From positions 31,399,129 to 31,463,128 of the forward strand of contig NC_054746.1 in assembly GCF_018143015.1 (NCBI RefSeq): a stretch of DNA of 64,000 nucleotides. The letters are read 5' to 3'. This document shows positions 26,342 to 37,600 of this stretch, one piece after another. Source of the stretch: Lytechinus variegatus (Eukaryota; Echinodermata; Echinoidea; Temnopleuroida; Toxopneustidae). Position 1 is the stretch's first letter. Each line of letters begins with the position of its first letter. The translations under genes and the position numbers were made by a program. The notes under the pieces were generated by a model, which was not told the origin of the DNA, did not search any database, and saw only the letters and a list, made by a program, of their open reading frames with translations.

Positions 26342-27858
26342 GATATTAGTCACTTTTACTTTGCCCTTTTTTTCTCTGTGCGCCCACCCCTCACACTTTC
26401 AACTCCGCCGTCCCTGAAGACAATAATCATTCCTTTGTTTTCAATGTGGTAACTTTATAACATGACAAACAAACACAAGCAAGTAAAACTGACCTATATA
26501 ATGACAAGGATTTTATGTTCATCTTTATTTCATTTTATTTACTAATTTGTATTTGATAATTAGTGCCAGTACGTATCCATGCCAGGCATTAATGTCGTGG
26601 GGGTATGAGGGCCTCGCAAAAAGAGAGGGATGAGGAAAAAAAGAAAAATGTCCTCCATTTAGAGGATTTCGCCCCATAAGGCGTTTGGGGTCATATAATT
26701 TTGCTTTCGGATGCTTCCTCTCAGCCTAATTTTGCGCCGATATTTCCATCATCGGGTTTTCTAAATCTGCAATAATTATTGATTTTACAAAGATTAAGAA
26801 AGGAGTCTTTTATTTCTGCTGATAATATTTTTGGCATGCAGAAACTTGACAGAGAGGAAAAGGGAATAATTAAAATAAATCATCCAAAGGATTTCGCTCC
26901 CGCCTCATTATGAAAGTTAAGTTATTGTAAATGCACCGATATAATAGCCCATGGAAATGAAAGGAATTCCTATTTTCCTTTCATTTCCGTGTTCTAACCA
27001 TGGGAGTCGATCCCGAGGGTGTGGGTGGGGTTGGGGCTAGCCTACATCCTCCAATTTTGTTTTCAGGTGGGGTGGCCTGTATTATCATTATAGTTTTGAT
27101 ACTAATAAAAGTAGCAGCGGTAGTAAAATTTGACAAGCAAAAAAAAAAAGTCTTCGCTTTCAAGGGAGGGGGGGCACAATTCTTACATTACAAATGTTTA
27201 TGTTGCTTCTCAGAAGGGGGCACGGGCCTCCCCCCCCCCTCCTGGATCCGCCAGTGGTAGTATAGTAATTTTAATAATAATAATAATACTGATTAACAAT
27301 AAAAATAATAAGAATAACAATATAGCAATAATAATATTAATATTATGATTATGATTATCATGACGATGATAGTGATGGTTGTCGTATTTACCCATGATGA
27401 CCATTGACATTATTTTTTCATAATTTTATTATGTTTATTGCTATTGAATCAAACAATTTAATTCGGAAACTGTTACAAACAGATGGAAGGAAAAAGAAAA
27501 ATAATCCAGCCAAGAATAAACAAACATGTTTATGATTTAGTACAATTATGACCTTATCTTTTTAAATTTACCCCTCCCTGCAAACATGCACATTTTGTCC
27601 CCCGTTTATTTTACCACTGTTTTGAATATCCATTTACTTTTGTTAGTTCATGAACTTTATTCAGGTTCATGGTGTAATATACGTGGAGAACAATTAACAT
27701 ACAAAAGAAATTAAAAAAAAATAAGTTAAAAAGAATGTAAGGGAATTAGGGAAATAGAAAATGTTAACAGATAAGAGTACTCAATATAAAGCCCATTGGC
27801 TGGGATTTTCCGGGGGCATGATTTTTTTTTTTCAGCCCGCACTTCGCGCTCCCATTAT
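26342..27858. other. No gene; AT-rich with AAT microsatellite
   Basis: At 27260-27350 there is an imperfect AAT/ATT trinucleotide repeat, next to G-rich repeat debris at 27165-27260. The remainder shows no coding frame, RNA gene or clear repeat end. Confidence 0.5.
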
Positions 27859-27866
27859 GCGTTAGC

Positions 27867-28144
27867 AGTGGCGGACCGTGACCGGGGAGCATTTCATCAA
27901 CATTTTTGTCCGACAAGTTGTCAGATCTGACATATTTCTCTGACTCTGATTGGCTGTGAGGCACTGTTACTATGGTAACTGTCGGATAAAATGGGACTTG
28001 TCGGATAAAACATCCGACAAGTCATGAAATGCTCCCCCGGAGGAGACAAAGCATTGGAGGGGCCCCGGGAGGGGCACAGCATTGTTCACAAACAATACAG
28101 TGCCCCTCCAATGCTTTGTCTCCTCCGGATCACGGTCCGCCAGT
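27867..28144. mobile_element. hAT-like MITE with 8-bp duplication GCGTTAGC
   Basis: The ends are AGTGGCGGACCGTGACC and GGATCACGGTCCGCCAGT, inverted matches, flanked on both sides by GCGTTAGC (27859-27866 and 28145-28152). An 8-bp duplication and an end of this kind fit the hAT superfamily. The body has inverted GACAAAGCATTGGAGGGG/CCCCTCCAATGCTTTGTC blocks. A second MITE has inserted near its left end (27884-28037). Without that insert the element is about 125 bases. Confidence 0.8.
27884..28037. mobile_element. MITE nested in the hAT-like element
   Basis: It runs from GGGGAGCATTTCATCAAC to GTCATGAAATGCTCCCC with good inverted matching. It contains GTCCGACAAGTTGTCAGATC, GATTGGCTGTGAGGCACTG and CTATGGTAACTGTCGGATAA blocks, shared with the copies at 14318-14460 and 40586-40742. 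The related element at 9524 shows the site before insertion. Confidence 0.8.
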
Positions 28145-28158
28145 GCGTTAGCACATAC

Positions 28159-28284
28159 AGGCCCGAATTCACAAAGGAGGTTTAAACCCCGAGGCGGGGT
28201 CCTTTGTGAAACGTAAATGAAAAACCCAGTTCGGGGTTTAAACCACCATAAACCAGGAGCTATGTTTTTTGTGAATTCGGGCCT
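28159..28284. mobile_element. Short MITE, AGGCCCGAATTCACAAAGG family
   Basis: The ends AGGCCCGAATTCACAAAGG and TTGTGAATTCGGGCCT are inverted. Internal GGTTTAAACCCCG and CGGGGTTTAAACC also pair, so the whole unit folds back. It shares its outer ends with the element at 7378-7818. Confidence 0.75.
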
Positions 28285-28686
28285 CTTCTCGGAGAATTAT
28301 ACTTAAAACTTAAATCTTATAGGACTACCCATCCCACTGGCGTACAGATGTGGGGCTTGGAACTGGGGGGGGGGGGCTATGGATAATTCCCTGCAAAATG
28401 TTTTACGACAAAAAAAGAGAAAAGAAGAGAAAATGGGCCTGATGTCAACAAAAAATCAACATCCATGTTTTTTACTTTTTTATTTAAAAGGTTAAAATTT
28501 ATGTTCTGGAAATATCTTTTATAGGCATATGATACTAGGTGGTTGATGCATTTTAACTGATTTTTAAGAAATAAAAAAAAACGTGTCTAGCCGCAGTGAA
28601 ATAAAAAGAACTGCACACAAGAAACCACCAAAGAAGTGAAGGTACAGGTACTGTTAGAGTTGTTGAGTTTTTTTTTTTAATAAAAA

Positions 28687-28808
28687 AGTTGATAGTGTTC
28701 CTGTATAGGAACACCATAGAGATGTATACTAATTACATAGAGATATATACTTTATAACGCCTAATTAGTATCTCTATGACTAATTATTATATCTCTATGA
28801 GGAACACT
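28687..28808. mobile_element. Small foldback element with TAGTGTTCC ends
   Basis: TAGTGTTCCTGTATAGGAAC opens the unit and AGGAACACTA closes it. CATAGAGATGTATACTAATT and CATAGAGATATATACT on the left pair with ATTAGTATCTCTATG and TATATCTCTATG on the right. It has no coding content. Confidence 0.5.
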
Positions 28809-29102
28809 AGGTGAGAGGTACTCTTGTTGAGAGTATACAGTATACTATACTATGTAAGGTACTCTAGTTGAGAGCACGTGCGCGCGCCATCTACGACGGC
28901 AATCTTAACCGCGGAAAATAAAAAAACTGAGTCTGAGACTGAGACAGAGCTTGCTGGAATAACGTTAGGTCTAACTTAAGTCCAACTTCATAACATCTAA
29001 AGTTAGATTTACGCTATACTCTACATGTGTACAGAGATTCACTACCCAAAGTTTTGAGGCGATCTACGAACAGGTTAAACTCGGTAAATATTATTCTTAA
29101 TA

Positions 29103-29265
29103 ATTTGCCAGTGGTGTGCTGTGCCAGACGTGACATGAAATCATGGATCAGAAAGCCGCCAGTCTGCGGGGCGGGGGAGTTACGGGGCAAGCGCTAGCAA
29201 AGATAGGCCTAGTCCTTTTCGCAATTGGCGATGCGACTAGCCTGGAGGCTCATGTCGACTCTGGC
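29103..29265 (+). other. GC-rich block, possible promoter or first exon
   Basis: This stretch contains a GGGGCGGGG box (29168 on) and an open frame from the ATG at 29143. That frame begins MDQKAASLRGGGVTGQ and is cut by the MITE that starts at 29266. It lies 2.4 kb upstream of the MAJIN start codon and could belong to that gene's promoter or 5' UTR. I do not recognise the peptide. Confidence 0.2.
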
Positions 29266-29702
29266 AGAGGCGCACGGCCAATATTGGAGACTGTCTCCCA
29301 TGAGAGAGATTATCTCCAATATCAGAGACTTTTATAAAGAATTTGGGTATCCAATTTCAGAGACAGTCTCCAGTTCGGGAGACCAATTTTCTTTGTTTAC
29401 ATTTGCTTAAAAAAGATGGCGGCAGATGTGATAAGCAGATTCCTCATGAAATATTAGTACCCCTTTTCACCGTCTACTTTAAAAATCCACCGTCTACTTT
29501 TGTTTTTATAAGGATTTTTGTTGTCATCCACACACAAAACAAATGGGCTTCTGACCTTAGTGGGACAAAAGTTTGGGTGGAAAAAATCATGCTTTTGTTG
29601 GTGTTGTTTCTTTTGTTCTTTTGCAAAGCAAGTCTCCAATAGGCAATATGGGAGATTGTCTCCCTTATTGGAGAGAGTCTCCCATATTGGCCGTGCGCCT
29701 CT
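29266..29702. mobile_element. MITE with AGAGGCGCACGGCC ends
   Basis: AGAGGCGCACGGCCAATATT on the left is mirrored by AATATTGGCCGTGCGCCTCT on the right. The match runs inward through GGAGACTGTCTCCCAT against an ATGGGAGACTCTC block, and further GGAGACAGTCTCC and GGAGATTGTCTCCC words occur inside. The interior frames are not recognisable proteins. Confidence 0.75.
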
Positions 29703-30777
29703 ACTGCTGGGACCCGTTTCTCAACACCTGGGGTGGTATTCTGACAATATGCCTGACATTATCGTGAAATTTGGAACCAGTTCCTAATATCCACAGGACA
29801 CTTTTGTCACCACAAAACTGAAATTTTAACACGACCCACCTACCTTTTCGAGATCGAGCTTGCTCACTCACGGTCACACTGCTTCTCACCGCAGCTGGCG
29901 CACTGTCACTGATTTTACATAAATCTACCTAATCCCTCAACGAGCTTAAAGTTAGATCAGAAAGATTGATTTCGTTGCTGTCTTTTCTCTACTCACTAAA
30001 ATAGGAACCAGCGTGGAAACCTCCCCATAGCATAGACTAGACCAAAAGCTTCAGTCTCTGTATTTTGGTTGTTCCGCTGAACTGTGTTGGCTCACTCAAT
30101 TGGGATTATAGTAAAATGTCAGAAATTGTTGAATAAATCCCCAGAAACTATGGTTATTCCTGTCTACCCCTATACTAGAGTTGTACACGCTGGTTCCCAT
30201 TTTAGCGAGTATGGCAGTGTATCCTAGTACACCACACCTCATTATTCGATCGAAGGAGCGGACGAGATTGAAAATTCGGCAAATCGGGCCCATATTTCTG
30301 TCAGAAAATATTAATTGTTAAAGCAAAACTAACTATGTTATATGATATTTTAAGCATTTTCTGTTATTTTAAAGATAAATAAGGTTAAAGTTGGATTTTT
30401 TCGCCTTGTTTTTCAATCTTAATCTGCTCTGTGGAATTGAATATGCGCCTCCGGAATCATGATAGTGTCCGGTAATACAATACGTGACTATACTTCTTCA
30501 TCACGGATAATTCCCTGCAAAAATTTCTAACGACCAAAAAGAGAAGAGAGAAAATGGGCGAATATGATGATGTTAACAAAAACTCAAATCCATTTAGGTG
30601 AAAATTCAGACAAACTACTTTCCACCAATAAAGGGCCCACACAAAATTATGCTCAAATTCAACGTTTTTGAGCGCTCTGGTAAATAAAAAGGTGATCCCA
30701 AAGTTAATGATGAAAAAAAAACAACTTCAATGTAACTGTATGTAACTGAGTATTTTTGGATACAAAAGTGATATTGT
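29703..30777. other. No gene seen
   Basis: On the minus strand near 29895-29835 there is a CpG-containing stretch that ends with a good donor (CTCGAAAAG then GTAGGT), which could be a 5' untranslated exon of an unidentified minus-strand transcript. I see no other coding or RNA features. Confidence 0.3.
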
Positions 30778-31387
30778 AAAGGACAAGTCCACCCCAACAA
30801 AAAGTTGATTTGAAAAAAAGGAGAAAAATCCAACAAGCAAAACACTGAAAATTTCATCAAAATCGGATGTAAAATAAGAAAGTTATGACATTTTAAAGTT
30901 TCGCTTCATTTCACAAAACAGTTATATGCACATCTTTTTAGGTATGCAAATGAGGGAACTGATGACATCACTCACTATTTCTTTTGTATTTTATTTAATG
31001 ACATGAAATATTTTGATTTTCTCGTCATTGTCGTGTGAAATGAAGTTTCATTCCTCCCTGAACACATGGAATTCCATTATTTTAACATTTTGTGCTTCAG
31101 GCAAGGAGTTCCTAATCATCAAATTCGTAAAAATTGAAATATTGTATAATTCAAACAATAAAAAACAAAAATAGTGAATGAGTGACATCATCAACTCTCT
31201 CATTTTGGATGTAACTGGCTCATTCATATAACTATTTCGCTTATAAAAATAAGCGAAACTTTGAAATGTCATAACTTTCTTATTTTACATCCGATTTTGA
31301 TGAAATTTTCAGCATTGTGCTTGTCTCATTACAATGTTATCTCTATTGATTCAAATCAACATTTTTCTGAGGTGGACTTGACCTTTA
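30778..31387. mobile_element. Foldback MITE, AAAGGACAAGTCCACCCC family
   Basis: AAAGGACAAGTCCACCCCAA on the left faces GAGGTGGACTTGACCTTT on the right. The arms pair over about 200 bases, including GAAAATTTCATCAAAATCGG and ATAAGAAAGTTATGACATTT. It sits just 5' of the MAJIN first coding exon. A diverged copy is at 54011-54503. Confidence 0.75.
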
Positions 31388-31645
31388 AAGAATCATCTGA
31401 AAACAAAAACGAGTCAAGAAAGAAGGGAATATTCTTCATGTACTTGATAGTTTCCAACTAAATCATACTAATTTCAAGGAAATATCGGAAATAGATGGAC
31501 ATTTCTTTGAAATGAAAATGTAAATGTGAAATTTCACCAACTTGTGGGGAAGGATTGTATTTTTTTGTTATCAATTTGAACAGCCTTTAAATGTTTTGAC
31601 TCAGCTCTAGTTTATTTGTACCCTTATCCAGGTTTAAAGTACACG

Positions 31646-34600
31646 ATGTCACTAACAAAGTTCAAACTACCAGGTAAAGACTGCCGTTGCATCCTGTACG
31701 ATGACAAAGTCTGCAAGATCAAGACTCTGATGCCTCCACTCAATGAAGGGTGAGTTAGGAAAAGAGGCTGACCTTTTAGCCAGCATATGCGTATTTATGT
31801 ATGGCAAGCTGTTTTCTCATTTAATTCTCTTTCTTTTTCTTTTTTTACTTAAGCATTTTGTTGACAATGCAGAATGATTTCAATATACTATATAAAGACT
31901 TTTTAGTATTTTTGATATTTGCATTGTTAACAAACGCCAATCTAAGGACTTTGATTCTTGAATTGATATTTGCATTGTTTACAAAAAGCAATTCCTGATG
32001 TCAAGGATTGGAATGTTTGATATCAAGAAATAATTGAGGAAGTTGGCTTATTTGCCATGTGTATATCGACATAAAGGCTACCTACCTCACAACCTGCATT
32101 CATTGTTGTCATTCAATTATAAGAATTGAAAAAAAAATGCCCTTGCCTTTGTATCAGATGAAATAAAAATACCCACAGTAAGTGAATTAGATAAAGATTA
32201 AAAGCAAGCTCGAGCTGGCATGAAGATAGTTGGTTAATAAGGAGTCAAAGAATGGAATTGAAATAACCTGATAGTAACTGCATATGTTGCATCTTTATAA
32301 TATCAATTATTAATCTCTTATTGTTTTCCAGAATCATTAGTGACTATGTTGATGACAGATCACTGCAAGAAGAAGTAGAGGTAAGTAGTTTGGTTTACTT
32401 ATCCATAACAATTCTATGAATAATTGATAGCAGAAAAAACAGACCAAAATACATGTATATGAAGCAACTTTCAGGTCTCGTTTGCTCCATATCTGGCTTT
32501 GTTTTTCACTGTGTAGACATCTAGCATACAGAATCAAACCAAAGTAGAAATAAAATCCTGAACTGAAGGGGTGATGATGGATGATATTCTAATTCAATGA
32601 AAGTGAAATCAGTAATAATATTGTGTTCTTAAGCATTGATGGCAATATTGTTATCCAGGCCTAACCTTTAAAGCCGGTACAAGAATGTTTAATGGTCAAA
32701 TGAAAGATACAGGTTAAAAATCATGAAAGAGATGCTAATATGCAATCCCTATTACTGCAAGGTCATTATATCCTAACAAATTATATCAACTTATCTCTGC
32801 ACTTTGATTTTAACGTAGAATTGTCAAATTCTTGCTTATCCATGTGTGACTTTTTATAAGATTTCAAAGTTAAGAAAAAAATGAATCGTGTATTAATGTA
32901 AATAAATTGAAAGTCATAGATCATTTGCCTATGCAGGAAAAAGTGACTGAGAATGAAAATTACATTTAAAATTTTTTTTTTATAGATAATTTGTACTAAA
33001 ATTACATTTGATTTCTCACTTATCTACAGGATATTATAAGGTCTGTTTTGTGCATCCCTGAAAACGTCGACCCAGTAATGATGAGGACACAGCATTTAGT
33101 TGTAAAGCCAGGTAAAGTCTAGGCATGTCATAATACTATCTATACAGTGTAGCCATTTATTCTCATGCCAGTAAATCAGGGAATCTTTTTGTGGTAAACT
33201 ACTTACTCAGTTTTTGCCCAATGCTGATAAGACTTTTCTCTGATATTAGTCTTGGAGTGAAAGCAGGATTTTGTGTTGCTATTGTATTACCTGGTACATA
33301 AAAATATGACGACAGAGAGAAAAAATTTGCAGAGTAAATAGTTGCTCAGTTTTAATTAATAATAATAGATGTAGGGTTTCAAACTTAATAAGATGCTCAA
33401 GGTGCTTCAGAGCAAATACAAGTAAGAAAAGAAGTACCTTACAGGCTTGAATATTGTTTTTATCCAATGTTCTTGAAAAATGGGATAATGCTAATTTCTT
33501 TGACATGTACTTTTTTTGGTTGGCTGTTCAAGAAAATTGTCGCTGCTGCCCTTATCCTTGATAAACAGACAAGAGTTTTGGCTAAGTACTTTAAACAGAA
33601 ATATATTTGCATACTTTTGGTTTGGCTTTTGTGGTACTTTTAACCTTCATCCTGTGGTCCTAAGGTCCAAGATGAATTGGAGGTTGTGAGACAAGTACAC
33701 TTGGTTGCAATCAATACAAGAAATATCTTGACAGGTCACTGGAGTTCTCTCTAACATGAACTGAAGTCTCCTGGCTTTTTTCATCTAAAGAATTTGATCA
33801 AGCCAGATTGCTCATTAGACATTCTAATTATAAACTACAAGAAAGCTGGTACTACCTAGTGCTCAACACCTAACAGACAATAAACTTGACCAATCCTTTA
33901 TGAATTAGAACAATAAAGGGTGGACCTGCAGTTTGCTCTTTAACAGACTTGGCATTTTCTGCTTGTATACTGTAACACACCAAATCCTATGGGACTTCAT
34001 GTGGAAAGGGATTAAGAAAAAGCTGAAGAATACTTTTCTCACCTGGATGAGGTTTTTCAAGATCTCATCAATGCGATGATCTTCGCAAAAGGGGCATATA
34101 GAGTAGATGCCATGCCTTTGCTAAGATGATTCTTGGACCACTTGTTAGGGTCATTATGTCCATTTGTATTTTGTAAGAAGGGGTCTCACTTTTGTACTCC
34201 TTTGATTCACTTGGAAGCTCAGCTTTGACTCCTTAGTGACTCCAACTCAGGGATGTTTGCCTTATTCGCTGCTCTCATAACAAATTCAGCCAATTCTGCG
34301 AATGAAGGGAAGCTTAGTGGGCCTTTATGAGAATGCCATCTATTAATTTCATCGTGCCACTTTCCCTCCTAATACTCTGGTAATTTCTCCACAAGCTTTA
34401 CGTTTTCTTTAAGGTAATCCATTCCCAAGTTGCGGACTCTTCTCTTGGCTGCCACAACTTTTTAAAGAAAATCTACAAAGTCCCTCAATCCATTGGCATC
34501 AGGCTTGAAATCTTCGGCCATGAAGTCAGTCTCTTTGTGTATGAGATGCTTATTGTGTTAGGATCACCAAACCTGTCTTCAGATTCAGATTTTATTTCCA

Positions 34601-37600
34601 TAAGTACCATAAGAATAATCAAATTATTATCATACATTTATAATAAACATTTACAATACGATTCATTGCCATTTGAATTATATTCAATAGCATCAATGAT
34701 AATTAACACTGCTGCTTCAAAGCCCCTTGGTATGTATCAGTCCCTTCTATCAAAAGATGGTGCTCTACTATCTCCATATTATAGCCCTGCCACTGACATA
34801 TGCATTCAAATGATTCAATTTGTATTGCTCACCAATTGGCTTTGTATCCACTGTACAGTCAAAGGCATATTTCCACAGCGTTGTACTACAGAGGATCACC
34901 AGAGAAGATCGATCTTTGGGAGCTGGCTTAATAGTTGGTTAATAGTTGGTTATTGGCTGCGTTTTGTCCTGCCGCAAAACGAGACAGTTGTTGCTGGCTA
35001 CCTTCCAGTGATGATGTGACTCTATCCCATCCTGCTGGGCTACTGGCTGGTGGAGTATTCAATTCAATTTATATTTTCACTTTCAATTTCATATGTACAA
35101 TACTAGTAATCATACAACTGACATAGTAACATATAATCACATTTGAAGTATATAAAAAAATTGATACCATTATAACATTACAATAGACAATTATCAAATT
35201 GAAATATAAATAATTGAAAGGGAGGGAGGGCCAACTGAAAAGCGGATCTTGTATAATGTAGGCCCCCTTGATATTGTTATTACGTGTTTATAGCAACTGA
35301 ATCGTTTTATAAAAAAAAATATATATATATTTACAGTTACGTAATATGTACATTATGATACAAACCATATCTGTGATACATAGAGTATACAAATAATTTA
35401 AGGATTCCTAATTGGCACTTGAGGCGTAATGTGTAATTGATGAATTAAATTATCTAGTAATCATTCAGGAGAAATTATTTAAGTCTTTTTTTGAAAATTT
35501 GTATAGAATTGCATTGTTTTATATCATTTGTAAAAGAATTCCATAGTTAAAGGCCCATTAAAATAAACCTTTTTTTAGCAAATGATGTTCTATTCATTAA
35601 ATGACAAAAGTTTGCTTAGTGAGTGAAGTGACTGTGAATCAAACATATTGTTAAAAAAACCTATCAATTGTGACTTCCTCTTGTGAGTCAAAGAATCGCT
35701 CCTTCGTTTCGCTCTTATTCTCCAGCGCCAGTGCTTTGTTAGAAACCTCATCAGTTTCACTATCATCTATGGAGCGTTCTTCCAACCTAGCCATTTCTGA
35801 TATTTTTATGTCTGCGGTTTCTTAAGACTTTTGGGCAGCAATCACATTCTGTTCACTACGATAGGCATTTCCATGCCTTCCTGTTCAGGCTCGAGAGTCT
35901 TCAATTTTTGTTCAAGAATAGCCTTCTGATTTTTATAAGAGGCTTCTTTGTCCTCTGCTCCTTTAGCAACTTTCACATATTACTCTCATTTTCCTCTTTA
36001 GCTTCCAGTGAGGCTCTAAGGGCAGAAAGTTTACTTTTTGCTGATCTACTTGATCTCCTGCTTCTGCTACCACTCACTTTGCTCAGCAGGTCCTGGTCAC
36101 TGTTGCTCTTTTCAGCAATGTCATTCTCACTGACCGATGTTTCTTGCTCACTTATGCCGAAGCATAAATGTCTATAGCTGTTGTATTTTATTGTGGCTGC
36201 CACCCTCTATCTTCGATAAAAGGACGGCTAACTACTTTTACTTTTACAGAAATATATTTGCAGACTTTGGTGTATCTATGTGGTTTTTTATTAACCTTCA
36301 CCTCAGGGTCCAAAAATGTGAGATAAAATACAATTGGAGGCTATGAGACAAGTATACTTGGTTGCAATCAATACAAGAAATATCTTGGCAGTCAACTGGA
36401 GTTCTCTCTTGTATATGTTTTAACATGAAGTAAAGTCTCTTGGTTTTTTACTCTCTGTATAAAGGTTCTGACCAATCCAGATTGCTCATTGATAATAATC
36501 ATAATGATAGTTACATTTATATAGTGCTTATTGCACTTTATTTCATAGACTTTACATTGTAATTATTATCCTGGTTTCTAATTAGAAACTACAAGGAAGC
36601 TGGAACTATTCAGCACTCAACACCTAACATACAATGAACTGGACCAATCATATACAGATTAGAACAATGAAAGGTGGACCCACAGTTTGCTCTTAGACTT
36701 GGCTTTCTCTGCCTATATACTGAAACACACACCAATCCCCTTTTCCTTGAAAGGAATTAAGAATGAGCTAGAGTGAAAAATGAGACATCTATTTGAATTT
36801 AAACAACATACATCAAAATATATACAGCCAAAAATTACATGGAGCTCACTGCAGTGACAAAATTATTTTAAACTAAATTGATGATCAGGCTGCATTTAGT
36901 CTTTTAATTTGATGTATAGTGGCCAGGACTTAAAAAATTAAAGTCAAATTGTAATGATGCGAGACCTTGCCCATTGAATATTCAACCTTGATCCAAGTAT
37001 GCTAAGCAGATGATTACTACCCCCTGAGGCATCTTGGGGACAATTTGCTGTAATTTTCAATGATATAATTTTTTGTTTGTTTCCAATGCAGAGAAGAAAG
37101 AATGGAAACTCCCAGACAAAGTGGTATTCAAACTGCCAGATAAGCCACTTGTTGCTCTCTCTTATATGTATATCCTTCATCTCCAACTCTTGTCAAAACA
37201 AGAAATACATCAGGAATCACCTGTTCAGGTAAGGTCATCACATGTCATTCAGAAACAAATTTCAGCATTCAAACAAATTTATCATCTGTAATGCAATCTT
37301 TATTTATAGAGAAATGGTACATGACAGTAATTGTTGGTATCCACTTTTTTTCAAAGTAATAACACTTACAGTAATGAACTTATTTGAGGAGAAAACATTT
37401 TGTTTAAACTCTGAATTTAAAATGGCTGTCATGATTTTTAGTTATTGATTGGATTCTGTGTTATTCTAGGTATAATATGCTGCCTGTTATAATAAAATTG
37501 GTTGATTTGTTGATTATGACTCAGTGAAAACCACATGTGATCCTTTTCAAAATGAACATTCTGTAGAACTTTGCATACTTTAGATTTTTGTACACTAAAT

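Noticed and set aside
29343-29642. A 99-codon open frame
   Set aside because: It lies inside the MITE 29266-29702 and reads partly through its inverted repeats.
34537-35019. The longest open frame of the window (160 codons, plus strand)
   Set aside because: It lies antisense to the gag-like part of the BEL/Pao fossil and includes inserted repeat sequence. The composition is not protein-like and it has no splice context.
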